Assembly: GCF_029674545.1 (NCBI RefSeq)
Contig: NZ_CP121354.1
Coordinates: 2,055,001-2,119,000, forward strand
Reading direction: 5' to 3'
Length of the DNA: 64,000 bases
Source: Mesorhizobium sp. WSM4904
Lineage (GTDB): Bacteria > Pseudomonadota > Alphaproteobacteria > Rhizobiales > Rhizobiaceae
The position numbers and the translations under genes are program-made. Of this stretch, positions 47,468 through 56,021 are shown piece after piece (within the stretch, counting starts at the first letter, position 1; every line of letters begins with the position of its first letter). The notes beneath the pieces are model-generated. The model worked only from the letters and a program-made list of their open reading frames with translations. It was not told the DNA's origin and did no database searches.

Positions 47468-48658
47468 ATGAACATCGCTCCGGGCAAGACCGACGTCACC
47501 AGCATCCCGTTCGACCAGGCGCGGGTGGACAGGCTGATGGAGGAGGCGGGCATCGACGTGCTCTGCGCCACCTCCAAGCACAATACGCAATATCTGCTCG
47601 GCGGCTACAAGTTCATCTTCTTTGCCGCGATGGATGCCATCGGCCACAGCCGCTATCTGCCGATCGTCCTATACGAGAAGGGCGGGCCGGAGAACGCGGC
47701 CTATATCGGCAACAAGATGGAGGGCGGCGAGCACCAGAACCATCCGTTCTGGACGCCGACATTGCATGCCGCCTGCTGGGGCACGCTCGACGCCGCAAAT
47801 CTCGCGGTGGAGCATTTGCGGAAGATCGGCAAGGCCGGGGCGCGCATCGGTATCGAGCCGGGCTTCCTGCCGGCGGACGCCTACACGCTGATCCGCAAGG
47901 CGCTGCCGGACGCGAAGCTGGTCGACGCCACCGGCATGCTGGAGAACATGCGCGCAATCAAGACTGAGGCCGAGCTCGAAAGACTGCGCATCGCCTCCGA
48001 GCTGATCACCGATTCCATGCTGACGACTATTCGCTGGGCGCGCGAGGGCACGACCAAGACCGACATCATCGAGCGGCTCAGGCGCGAGGAGACCAATCGC
48101 GGCGCGCATTTCGAATATTGCCTGCTGACGCTGGGCTCCAGCCACAACCGCGCCGCCTCAGACCAGGCGTGGAAGAAGGGCGAGGTGCTGTCGATCGATT
48201 CCGGCGGCAATTATCGCGGCTATATCGGCGACCTCTGCCGCATGGGCGTACTTGGCGAGCCGGATGCCGAGCTGGAGGATCTTTTGGCCGAAGTGGAGGC
48301 GGTGCAGCAGGCGGCCTTCTCGAAGGTCAAGCCGGGCACGCTCGGTGGCGACATGATCGCGCATGCCGAAAGCGTGCTGAAGGCTTCCAAGGTTGCGGCC
48401 TACACGGATTTCTTCGCCCACGGCATGGGTCTGATCACCCATGAGGCGCCGTTCCTGATGACCAACCATCCGGTCACCTATGAAGGCACCTATGCCGCCA
48501 AGCCGCTGGAAAAAAACATGGTGCTCTCGGTCGAGACCACCATGCTTCATCCGACGCGCGGCTTCATCAAGCTGGAGGATACGGTGGCGGTGACCGATGC
48601 CGGCTATGTGATGTTCGGCGATCGGGGCAGGGGGTGGAACAGGGGCGGGGCGGCATAA
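47468..48658 (+). CDS. M24 family metallopeptidase, Xaa-Pro dipeptidase-like
   Basis: A 396-residue protein with an N-terminal creatinase-like domain and a C-terminal pita-bread domain. The five metal ligands are all apparent: Asp in SIDSGG, Asp in IGDLCRMG, His in FFAHGMGL, Glu in SVETTM and Glu in KLEDTV. AGGGAGAGG precedes the ATG. Cytosolic. It may cleave Xaa-Pro-type peptides or a related amide compound, and it diverges from a peptide-type importer, which fits peptide use. Confidence 0.88.
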   Translation: MNIAPGKTDVTSIPFDQARVDRLMEEAGIDVLCATSKHNTQYLLGGYKFIFFAAMDAIGHSRYLPIVLYEKGGPENAAYIGNKMEGGEHQNHPFWTPTLHAACWGTLDAANLAVEHLRKIGKAGARIGIEPGFLPADAYTLIRKALPDAKLVDATGMLENMRAIKTEAELERLRIASELITDSMLTTIRWAREGTTKTDIIERLRREETNRGAHFEYCLLTLGSSHNRAASDQAWKKGEVLSIDSGGNYRGYIGDLCRMGVLGEPDAELEDLLAEVEAVQQAAFSKVKPGTLGGDMIAHAESVLKASKVAAYTDFFAHGMGLITHEAPFLMTNHPVTYEGTYAAKPLEKNMVLSVETTMLHPTRGFIKLEDTVAVTDAGYVMFGDRGRGWNRGGAA

Positions 48659-48670
48659 AGCGAAAGGCTG

Positions 48671-48851
48671 GCGCAGCCCCTCATCCGCCTGCCGGCACCT
48701 TCTCCCCGTATAGTGACGGGGAGAAGGGAGCTGCTGCTATCTTGGTGCTCGTCTTGCAACTTCGAAAATTGGCGAAAGCGCAGATGAAAGCGTCTTTCTC
48801 CCCCGTATAGTGACGGGGAGAAATGTCCGGCAGGACAATGAGGGGCAGCGC
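48671..48851. repeat. Palindromic repeat with two CCCGTATAGTGACGGG hairpins
   Basis: The outer arms GCGCAGCCCCTCAT and ATGAGGGGCAGCGC pair; inside, each half carries a small TCTCCCCGTATAGTGACGGGGAGA hairpin-type unit (only its core quoted in the title). The CTGCCGG/CCGGCAG parts and layout link it to the elements at 43063 and 45325. It lies between convergent genes. Confidence 0.75.
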
Positions 48852-48875
48852 TGCCCTGGACAGGAATTAAGTCTA

Positions 48876-49292
48876 CTATTGCCCCGCCGGCAGCAGCCTG
48901 AAATCCGGTAGCTCCCGCAGTGCCAGCTCCGGTCCGGCGGGTGAATAGACGACGAAAAGCTGCATCGGCTGGTCGCCGGTGTTGAGCGTCGAATGGAAGC
49001 GGCTTTCCGGCACGTAGACGGTGCAGCCGGGACCGACTTTGGCGACCACTGGATTGCCCTTTTCGTCCTCGACCATCTGCTCGCCATGGCCCGAGATGAC
49101 GAAGATGATCTCCTCCGCGCCCGGATGGTTGTGGCGAGTATGCCCTTGGCCGGGCGGCAGGTCGACGACGCCGCCGGAAAAGCGTTCCGCGCCGTTCACT
49201 TCCGGCGCGACGGTGAGGGCCAGCCTGCCCCAGTCGAAGCCGAAGGCGCTGACATCCTTCGGGTAGACGAACACCTTGCTCTTGTCGGCCAT
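48876..49292 (-). CDS. Cupin domain protein
   Basis: A 138-residue single cupin: motif 1 HTRHNHPGAEEIIFVISGHGE and motif 2 PESRFHSTLNTGDQ give His/Glu metal ligands. GGGAGGGA lies upstream of the ATG at 49292. It is last in the minus-strand group with the Tm-1-type pair, 14 bp from the TIM-barrel gene. A sugar- or small-molecule-binding or isomerase role is possible but unproven. Confidence 0.83.
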   Translation of the reverse strand: MADKSKVFVYPKDVSAFGFDWGRLALTVAPEVNGAERFSGGVVDLPPGQGHTRHNHPGAEEIIFVISGHGEQMVEDEKGNPVVAKVGPGCTVYVPESRFHSTLNTGDQPMQLFVVYSPAGPELALRELPDFRLLPAGQ

Positions 49293-49306
49293 TGCCTCAT
49301 CCCTCC

Positions 49307-50161
49307 CTAGTTGCTGGTAGTATTCGCTTTGCCGACTGCCGCGGCCTTGAAATCCGCCGTCTGCCTGGCGATCGCAGCTTCGGCCGGCAATCGCTCCATC
49401 GAGCTCGCTCCGTAGAAACCGTGCAGTCCCTTGCAGCGCTCCAGGATGTAGCGCGCGTCGTCGGGCATCGAGATCGGCCCGCCATGGCAAAGCAGGATGA
49501 CATCCTCGCGCACCGAGCGCGCGGCGTCGGCGATGGCGTCGATCTCCTTCACGCAGGCCTCAAGCGACTTCGCAGAGGTGGCGCCGATCGAGCCGCCCGT
49601 CGTCACGCCCATGTGGGCGACGACGATGTCGGCGCCGGCCCGCGTCATGGCGCGCGCTTCGTCCGGGTTGAAGACGTAAGGGGTGGTCAAGAGGTCGAGC
49701 TTGCGCGCCTCGGCGATCATGTCGACCTCGAGCCCGAAACCCATGCCGGTCTCCTCGAAACTCCGGCGCATGGTGCCGTCGAACAGGCCGACGGTCGGAA
49801 AATTCTGCACGCCGGAAAAGCCCATAGTCTTCAGCTCGGCAAGGAACAGCGGCATGATGACGAAAGGGTCGGTTCCATTGACGCCGGCCAGCACCGGCGT
49901 CTTCTTCACCACCGGCAGCACCTCATAGGCCATTTCCTTGACGATCTCGTTGGCATTGCCGTAGGCGAGCAGTCCGGCCGCCGAGCCGCGCCCGGCCATG
50001 CGGTAGCGGCCGGAATTGTAGATGATGATCAAGTCGATGCCGCCGGCCTCCTCGGCCTTGGCCGACAGGCCGGTGCCGGCGCCGCCGCCGACGATCGGCA
50101 CGCCCTCGGCGATCATCTTGCGGAATTTTTCCAGGATTTCTCTGCGCGGAATGGCGGCCAT
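49307..50161 (-). CDS. Phosphoenolpyruvate hydrolase-like TIM-barrel protein (Tm-1 C-terminal domain family)
   Basis: A 284-residue TIM-barrel protein. Recognised by [29 protein letters not shown] at its start (only landmarks quoted: residues 7-35), [16 protein letters not shown], and [15 protein letters not shown]. In plants this domain is the C-terminal half of the tomato Tm-1 protein; in bacteria it is often a separate gene beside UPF0261, as here. The enzymatic role is not established. Confidence 0.82.
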   Translation of the reverse strand: MAAIPRREILEKFRKMIAEGVPIVGGGAGTGLSAKAEEAGGIDLIIIYNSGRYRMAGRGSAAGLLAYGNANEIVKEMAYEVLPVVKKTPVLAGVNGTDPFVIMPLFLAELKTMGFSGVQNFPTVGLFDGTMRRSFEETGMGFGLEVDMIAEARKLDLLTTPYVFNPDEARAMTRAGADIVVAHMGVTTGGSIGATSAKSLEACVKEIDAIADAARSVREDVILLCHGGPISMPDDARYILERCKGLHGFYGASSMERLPAEAAIARQTADFKAAAVGKANTTSN

Positions 50162-50173
50162 GCTTGTCCGGTC

Positions 50174-51370
50174 TCACTTCTTGGCGATGTCGAGGAAGGC
50201 CTCGGCGGCGGCTTTGGCGAATGCGGGTTCGTTGATGTGCAGCGGCAGGCGCGTCACGGTGCGGTTCCTGGCCGGCTCGATGGTGCGCTCGATCGCCTCG
50301 AACAGCGCCGCATCGGCTTCCGGATCGAAGAAGGCGCCGCCTTCGATATCGAGCGCCGACACGCCCTTTTCCGGGATCAGGAAGCGGACCGGGCCGTCGC
50401 AGCGGGCGAGGCGGCCGCCGATCCATTCGCCGATCCTGCGGCATTCGTCAGCGGTGGTGCGCATCAGCGTGACGTTCGGATTGTGCTCGTAGAACAGCCG
50501 CCCGCGATAGCGCTCGGGGATCGTCGGCGGCGCCCAGAAGTTCACCATGTCGAGCGCGCCGACCGAGCCGACATAGGGCAGTTTCGTACGGGCAATGGCG
50601 CCGAAGCGATCCTCGGTTGCCGGCAGCACGCCGCCGAACAGGAGATCGCAGACTTCGGTGGTGGTGATGTCGATAACGCCGGCGAGCAGGCCGCTGTCGG
50701 CGAGCTTCTCCATCGACCGGCCGCCGGTGCCGGTGGCGTGGAAGACCATGCAGTCATAGTCGGCGCGCAATTGCTCGACGATGGTTGTGACGCATGGCGT
50801 GGTGACGCCGAACATGGTGAGGCCAAGTGCCGGCTTGCCGGCGGCGACCGGTGCCGGTTTTGCGGCCATGCCGGCGATCGCCTGGGCGGCGTTGTGGAGC
50901 ACGACGCGCGACAGCCGGTTGAGGCCGGCCATGTCGGTGACCGACGGCATCATGACGATGTCGGAGACATCGACATATGGCGCCGTGTCGCCGGAAGCGA
51001 GCGTCGAGACCATGATCTTGGGCAGGCCGAGCGGCAGCGCGCGCATGCCGGCGGTGACGATCGAGGTGCCGCCGCCGCCGCCAATGCCGATCACGCCGGC
51101 GACGTCGTCACGCGATTGGATGAAGCGGGTAAAGGCGACGCCCATGGCGGCAACTGCGGTGCCGCGATCGTCGATGCCGAGCACCGCGCCGGCTCCATCC
51201 GGATGATGCGCCGCGACCTCGCCTGCCGCGACATCGACGGGGACGGTGGCGCCGCGCGTGCCGATGTCGACGCGGAGGACCGTGCCGCCGGCCGCAGTTA
51301 CGGCATCTGCCAGGAAGGCGAGCTCCTCACCCTTGGTGTCGGCGGTGCCGACCACATAGATGCGCTTCAT
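50174..51370 (-). CDS. UPF0261 / Tm-1-like ATP-binding protein
   Basis: A 398-residue protein of UPF0261. It starts [17 protein letters not shown], has the Gly-rich [16 protein letters not shown] loop at about residues 95-110, [14 protein letters not shown], and [19 protein letters not shown]. The family matches the N-terminal domain of plant Tm-1, which binds viral replication proteins; the bacterial function is unknown, though a carbohydrate or organic-acid role is suspected from contexts. It is encoded 12 bp before the TIM-barrel partner, in the Tm-1 domain order. Confidence 0.87.
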   Translation of the reverse strand: MKRIYVVGTADTKGEELAFLADAVTAAGGTVLRVDIGTRGATVPVDVAAGEVAAHHPDGAGAVLGIDDRGTAVAAMGVAFTRFIQSRDDVAGVIGIGGGGGTSIVTAGMRALPLGLPKIMVSTLASGDTAPYVDVSDIVMMPSVTDMAGLNRLSRVVLHNAAQAIAGMAAKPAPVAAGKPALGLTMFGVTTPCVTTIVEQLRADYDCMVFHATGTGGRSMEKLADSGLLAGVIDITTTEVCDLLFGGVLPATEDRFGAIARTKLPYVGSVGALDMVNFWAPPTIPERYRGRLFYEHNPNVTLMRTTADECRRIGEWIGGRLARCDGPVRFLIPEKGVSALDIEGGAFFDPEADAALFEAIERTIEPARNRTVTRLPLHINEPAFAKAAAEAFLDIAKK

Positions 51371-51503
51371 TGACGCCTCTCTATGTTGGCTGGCCCAGAG
51401 GCGGCGATGCTCAATTCCTGAAGGCTTAGTGCTTTACGTGTCAACGCAACCAGTCCAAAAAGGGAGCCATTGCAATTTTTTGAGACGCGCGTATCGTATT
51501 GAC

Positions 51504-52199
51504 ATGGATGTCTCACGTCAACAAGCCGCTTCCAACGACGATGCCGAGCAGGCGCCGGCAGCCGAAAAGGGACCACGCGCCCGCACCAGGCGGCTGATGC
51601 TGGAGACGGCGACCAGGCTGATGCAGTCCGGCGTGACACCGTCGGTGAGCGAGGTGGCCGAGGCGGCGGAAGTTTCCCGCGCGACCGCATATCGCTACTT
51701 CCCAAGCCAGGCGGCACTGGTGCAGGCGGTGGTCGACGAGGGGCTCGGTCCGATCCTGACCTGGAAGTCGAATTCGAAAGACCCGGAGCGGCGCGTCGCC
51801 GAACTATTCGCCTCAGCCATGCCGCGCATCGAGGCCTTCGAGGCGACGTTCAAGGCGGCGCTCAAGCTGTCGCTCGACCAATGGGCGAGGCGGCAGGCAG
51901 GCACGCTGGGCGCCGAGCCGGCCTTCAAGCGCGGCCATCGCGTCGATCTCCTGAAGGACGCGATCGCGCCGCTCAAAGGCCAACTGAAGCCGCGCCAGTT
52001 CAAGCGTCTGGCGCAGGCGCTGTCGCTGATGTTCGGCGTCGAGGTGCTGATCGTGCTGAAGGACATATGGGGGTTGGACAGCCGCGACACGATGTCGGTC
52101 GCCGGGTGGGCGGCAGGTGTGCTGGTGCGCGCGGCGATGGCGGAATCGGAAGCGAAAGCGAGCGGAGCTGCCGCGGCATCTGGAGCGGGAATGTCTTAA
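51504..52199 (+). CDS. TetR family transcriptional regulator
   Basis: A 231-residue regulator. The TetR HTH is at about residues 28-75 (VTPSVSEVAEAAEVSRATAYRYFPSQAALVQAV); the ligand-binding C-terminal domain is unrecognised. The ATG at 51504 lies between TGAGAC (51481-51486) and GTCTCA (51510-51515), a possible autoregulatory inverted repeat. It is divergent from the UPF0261 gene and upstream of a carbohydrate importer, so it could regulate either. Confidence 0.83.
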   Translation: MDVSRQQAASNDDAEQAPAAEKGPRARTRRLMLETATRLMQSGVTPSVSEVAEAAEVSRATAYRYFPSQAALVQAVVDEGLGPILTWKSNSKDPERRVAELFASAMPRIEAFEATFKAALKLSLDQWARRQAGTLGAEPAFKRGHRVDLLKDAIAPLKGQLKPRQFKRLAQALSLMFGVEVLIVLKDIWGLDSRDTMSVAGWAAGVLVRAAMAESEAKASGAAAASGAGMS

Positions 52200-52217
52200 A
52201 TCTGGTTCGACCAGATT
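52199..52217. promoter_or_regulatory. AATCTGGT-N3-ACCAGATT operator
   Basis: A perfect 8-3-8 palindrome starting on the last base of the TetR stop codon, upstream of the carbohydrate importer. It has the same arms as the site at 47314-47332. The 338-bp leader that follows also holds a half-matching copy at 52375-52393. Confidence 0.68.
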
Positions 52218-52360
52218 GGGGAGCCAGTTACGCATAATAATTGTGGTGCATCGCCAGAAACAAGGCCTTAACGTATCAAGGAGTAGGAAAAACAAGAGAA
52301 AACAGACAGATACCGCTTCGATTGGCTTGCCGAGCCGCTTTTCTGCGTCCAAGAAAGAGC

Positions 52361-52393
52361 TTGACGGCCCTCTTTAATTGGTAATACCAGATC
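52361..52393 (+). promoter_or_regulatory. Possible importer promoter with overlapping operator half-copy
   Basis: TTGACG at 52361-52366 and TAATAC at 52382-52387 are 15 bp apart, a short but possible promoter. TTGGTAATACCAGATC (52378-52393) overlaps the -10 box and resembles the 8-3-8 operator, so a bound regulator could block transcription. Between here and the gene there is nothing else recognisable. Confidence 0.45.
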
Positions 52394-52555
52394 AGTACGC
52401 ATAAAGCGGATCGAAAGTGCGGATTGCGATCCGTTTTTTCCGGCAGGGGCGAGGAGGCTCAAAGCCGGAAAAGTGCCATCACGGGAGGAACTACCAGGGC
52501 CGACCACACTGCCGGCCCGCATGACACGGTAGAATGCGCACAAGGGAGGAAAACT

Positions 52556-53872
52556 ATGCGCAAGATAGTGACCAGCGTGATCGCTGGTATCGGGCTGGCG
52601 CTTGCCTGCGGGACATCCGTCCGCGCGCAGGACAAGGAACTCACCATCTTCTGGGCGGAATGGGATCCGGCGAACTATCTGCAGGAACTCGTCAACGACT
52701 ACACGGCCGAAACGGGCGTGAAGGTCACGGTGCAGACCACGCCGTGGCCGGACTTCCAGACCAAGGCCTTCACCGAATTCAACGCGCATGGCGACGCCTA
52801 CGACATGGTGGTGGGCGACTCGCAATGGCTGGGCGCCGGTTCGACGCAGGGCCACTATGTCGACCTCACCGACTTCTTCAACCAGCACAAGCTTGGCGAT
52901 GTGATGGCGCCCGCGACCATCAAATATTATGCCGAATATCCCGGCGGGTCCGGCAAATATTGGGCGATCCCGCTGGAAGGCGACGCGATCGGCTGGTCCT
53001 ACCGCAAGGACTGGTTCGAGGACCCGAAGGAGAAGGAAGCCTTCAAGGCCAAATATGGCTACGACCTCGACATTCCGAAGACCTATGCGCAGCTGCGCGA
53101 CATCGCCGAGTTCTTCCACCGTCCGGACCAGAAGCGCTACGGCATCGCCATCTACACCGACAATTCCTATGACGCGATGGCGATGGGCGTGGAAAGCGCC
53201 ATCTTCAGCTATGGCGGCGATCTCGGCGACTACGCAACCTACAAGGTCGACGGCGTCACCAATTCCAAGGAGGCCGCCGCCGGCCTCGACATGTACAAGG
53301 AGCTCTACAAGTTCACGCCTCCGGGCTGGGGCAAGACCTTCTTCGTGGAAGACAACCAGGCGATCACCGGCGGCCTCGCCGCGATGAGCATGAACTTCTT
53401 CGCCTTCTTCCCGCCGCTGGTGAACAAGGCCACCAACCCCTATGCCGACGCCACGGGCTTCTTCGCCAATCCGGCCGGTCCGGACGGCAAGCGCTTCGCC
53501 GCTCTCGGCGGTCAGGGCATCTCCGTCGTCTCGTACTCGAAGAACAAGGACGAGGCGATGAAGTTCCTCGAGTGGTTCATCAAGGACGAGACCCAGAAGA
53601 AGTGGGCCGAGCTCGGCGGCTATACCTGCAGCCAGGCCGTGCTGAAGTCGGAAGCCTTCCAGAACGCCACGCCCTACAACAAGGCGTTCTACGACACGAT
53701 GTTCATGGTCAAGGACTTCTGGGCAACGCCTGAATACGCCGAGGTGCTCGATCAGCTGAACCAGAACATCTATCCGTTCGTGGTCGGCGGCAAGGGCACC
53801 GCCCAGGAAGCGCTCGACAAGACCGCCGCCGACTGGAAGGCGACGTTCACCAAATACAACCGCTACAAGTAA
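52556..53872 (+). CDS. Carbohydrate ABC transporter substrate-binding protein
   Basis: A 438-residue SBP_bac_1-type protein with a signal peptide ending near residue 24 (SVRAQ). The mature protein starts KELTIFWAEWDPANYLQEL and carries typical sugar/polyol-binding landmarks such as WAIPLEGDAIGWSYRKD. GGGAGGA precedes the ATG. It heads an operon with two permeases, a small membrane protein and two ATPases, an arrangement resembling glycerol- or polyol-type importers. The ligand is not known. Confidence 0.87.
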   Translation: MRKIVTSVIAGIGLALACGTSVRAQDKELTIFWAEWDPANYLQELVNDYTAETGVKVTVQTTPWPDFQTKAFTEFNAHGDAYDMVVGDSQWLGAGSTQGHYVDLTDFFNQHKLGDVMAPATIKYYAEYPGGSGKYWAIPLEGDAIGWSYRKDWFEDPKEKEAFKAKYGYDLDIPKTYAQLRDIAEFFHRPDQKRYGIAIYTDNSYDAMAMGVESAIFSYGGDLGDYATYKVDGVTNSKEAAAGLDMYKELYKFTPPGWGKTFFVEDNQAITGGLAAMSMNFFAFFPPLVNKATNPYADATGFFANPAGPDGKRFAALGGQGISVVSYSKNKDEAMKFLEWFIKDETQKKWAELGGYTCSQAVLKSEAFQNATPYNKAFYDTMFMVKDFWATPEYAEVLDQLNQNIYPFVVGGKGTAQEALDKTAADWKATFTKYNRYK

Positions 53873-53884
53873 GCATCGCAGTCA

Positions 53885-53917
53885 GAATGCCGGAGGAGGG
53901 CTTCCCCTCCGGCATTC
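53885..53917 (+). terminator. Hairpin after the binding-protein gene
   Basis: A 12-bp perfect stem, GAATGCCGGAGG/CCTCCGGCATTC, followed by CTGTTTT. It probably acts as a partial terminator or 3' stabiliser, letting the binding protein be made in excess over the downstream permeases. Confidence 0.65.
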
Positions 53918-53939
53918 CTGTTTTCAGGGAGAACGACCG

Positions 53940-54845
53940 TTGGCTTCGGTAGCCCTCACCAATCTTGATCCCGCATCCAGGGCCGCCGCGCGCGGCTGGT
54001 CGGATCTGACCATCCGCAACATGTTCATCATCCCGACGCTGGTTTTCCTGATCGTCTTCAACATTTTTCCGCTGATCTATTCGCTCGGCTATTCCTTCAC
54101 CAACTTCGCCGCGAACCGCAGCGAGCCCTGGCAGTTCGTCGGCCTGCAGAATTATCGCGAGCTGCTGACCGACGACCACATCTGGTCGAACTTCGTCATC
54201 ACCGCGAAATACGTGATCGTGTCGGTGGCCGGCCAGATGATCGTGGGCTTCGGTCTTGCGCTCCTGCTCAACCGCAGCTTTCCGATGAAGGGCCTGATCA
54301 CCACGCTCCTGCTGTTGCCGATGATGATGTCGGCGGCGGTCGTCGGCCTGTTCTGGCAGCTGCTCTACAGTCCGTCCTGGGGGCCGATCAACTATGTCTT
54401 CGGCCTTGGCGACTTCGCCTGGCTTTCCAATCCCGACAGCGCGCTCTACGCCGTCGCGATCACCGACATCTGGATGTGGTCGCCCTTCGTCATGCTGCTT
54501 TCGCTCGCCGGCCTGTCGGCCGTGCCGCAGCACCTCTACGAGGCCGCCGCGATCGACCGCGCCAGCTGGTGGTACACCTTCACCCGCATCACCTTGCCGC
54601 TGGTCTCGCCGATCCTGCTGATCGCACTGATCTTCCGCACCATGGAAGCCTTCAAGACCTTCGACATCGCCTACACGATGACGACCCAGCCGACCGCCGA
54701 GCTGATCGCGATCCGGCTCTACAAGCAGGCATTCCAGCAGTGGGATACCGGCAAGTCCTGCGCGCTCGCCTACATCGTGCTGATCATGGTGCTGGCGATC
54801 ACCAACCTCTACGTGAAGTATCTCAACAAGGTGAAGGAGCGCTGA
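53940..54845 (+). CDS. Carbohydrate ABC transporter permease 1 (MalF/UgpA type)
   Basis: A 301-residue inner-membrane permease with six hydrophobic segments and the EAA loop YEAAAIDRASWWYTFTRITLP. It starts at TTG (53940) with AGGGAGA about seven bases upstream. It pairs with permease 2, whose ATG follows one base after the stop. Confidence 0.9.
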   Translation: MASVALTNLDPASRAAARGWSDLTIRNMFIIPTLVFLIVFNIFPLIYSLGYSFTNFAANRSEPWQFVGLQNYRELLTDDHIWSNFVITAKYVIVSVAGQMIVGFGLALLLNRSFPMKGLITTLLLLPMMMSAAVVGLFWQLLYSPSWGPINYVFGLGDFAWLSNPDSALYAVAITDIWMWSPFVMLLSLAGLSAVPQHLYEAAAIDRASWWYTFTRITLPLVSPILLIALIFRTMEAFKTFDIAYTMTTQPTAELIAIRLYKQAFQQWDTGKSCALAYIVLIMVLAITNLYVKYLNKVKER

Positions 54846-54846
54846 G

Positions 54847-55803
54847 ATGGCCGCCGTCCGCACTTCTTCCGAGGTCGCGCTCAACCGCATCGCTATCGCC
54901 GCGGTGCTGATCGCCACGCTGATCTTCCTGGCGCCGATCTACTGGATCGCCTCGACGGCGTTCAAGCCGAAGGAGCTCGCCGTCAGCGTGCCGCCCACCG
55001 TCCTCTTCGAACCCGAAGTGACGCCGTTCGTGCGGCTCTTCACCAAGCGCGTGCAGATGCAGAAGACGGTCGACCCGCAAGCCTACGAGGCCGCGCCCTG
55101 GTGGGAAAAAAAGATCTATGACGGCGGCGAGCGGGTGCTGAAAGTCGGCAAGGACGTGCAGCTTTCGCAATATCCCGACCGGTTCATGAACAGCCTGATC
55201 GTGGCGGTGATCAGCACCGTGCTCGCGGTGGGCATGGGAACCTTCACTGCCTACGGCTTCTCGCGCTTCAAGATCGCCGGCGAGGCGGACCTTCTCTTCT
55301 TCATCCTGTCGACACGCATGCTGCCGCCGGTGGTGGTCGCCATCCCGATGTTCCTGATGTACCGGGCGGTCGGCCTCAACGACTCGCATATCGGACTCAT
55401 CATCCTCTACGTCGCCTTCAACCTGTCGTTCTCGGTCTGGCTGATGAAGGGCTTCATGGACGAGATCCCGAAGGAGTATGAGGAGGCTGCGCTCGTCGAC
55501 GGCTATACGCGCATGCAGGCCTTCTTCAAGATCGTGCTGCCGGAAGCGGCGACCGGCATCGCCGCCACCGCTGTGTTCTGCTTCATCACCGCCTGGAACG
55601 AGTACGCCTTCGCGCTGATCATGACCAACCGGCGCGCGCAGACGGCGCCGCCCTTCATCCCAAGCCAGATCGGTTCCGGCCTGCCGGACTGGACCACGAT
55701 CGCGGCGGGCACGTTCCTGTTCCTGCTGCCGGTCGCGATCTTCACCTTCCTGCTGCGCAACCACCTGCTTCGCGGCGTGACTTTCGGAGCGATCCGCAAA
55801 TGA
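54847..55803 (+). CDS. Carbohydrate ABC transporter permease 2 (MalG/UgpE type)
   Basis: A 318-residue inner-membrane permease. It has the EAA loop EEAALVDGYTRMQAFFKIVLP and the C-terminal ending typical of MalG-type proteins. An unusually long first periplasmic loop (about residues 45-110, containing VQMQKTVDPQAYEA) separates the first membrane segment from the rest. The stop overlaps the start of the small membrane protein by four bases. Confidence 0.9.
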   Translation: MAAVRTSSEVALNRIAIAAVLIATLIFLAPIYWIASTAFKPKELAVSVPPTVLFEPEVTPFVRLFTKRVQMQKTVDPQAYEAAPWWEKKIYDGGERVLKVGKDVQLSQYPDRFMNSLIVAVISTVLAVGMGTFTAYGFSRFKIAGEADLLFFILSTRMLPPVVVAIPMFLMYRAVGLNDSHIGLIILYVAFNLSFSVWLMKGFMDEIPKEYEEAALVDGYTRMQAFFKIVLPEAATGIAATAVFCFITAWNEYAFALIMTNRRAQTAPPFIPSQIGSGLPDWTTIAAGTFLFLLPVAIFTFLLRNHLLRGVTFGAIRK

Positions 55804-56021
55804 GCTTTCGCGCGATCAACGAGAAGTATCTTTTGCCGGCGTCGCAGATCCTCATGGTGCTCGGCATCATCGCGCTCTGTCAGCCATGGAGCCTTGGGCT
55901 GCATTCCTACGGCGTGACGATCATCCTGACCGGGCTGATCGGCTTCAACATCACGTCCAAGATTGCGCCGGAGCAGAGTGAGGAAACCGGCGCCGCGACG
56001 CATGAGGGGGCTCGGCAGTGA
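55800..56021 (+). CDS. Small two-segment membrane protein of the importer operon
   Basis: A 73-residue protein with two hydrophobic segments, at about residues 11-27 (LPASQILMVLGIIALCQ) and 36-50 (YGVTIILTGLIGFNI), and a polar C-tail. It overlaps by four bases the permease gene before it and the ATPase gene after it, so it is surely translated with them. Comparable small membrane proteins (for example GlpU-type, DUF2160) accompany glycerol importers in rhizobia; this one is not clearly the same family. An accessory subunit is a reasonable guess. Confidence 0.8.
   Translation: MSFRAINEKYLLPASQILMVLGIIALCQPWSLGLHSYGVTIILTGLIGFNITSKIAPEQSEETGAATHEGARQ

Noticed and set aside
49307..51370. Tm-1-type pair as an antiviral system
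   Set aside because: Virus resistance is shown for the plant protein only; here the neighbours are metabolic and regulatory, so a catabolic role is more likely.
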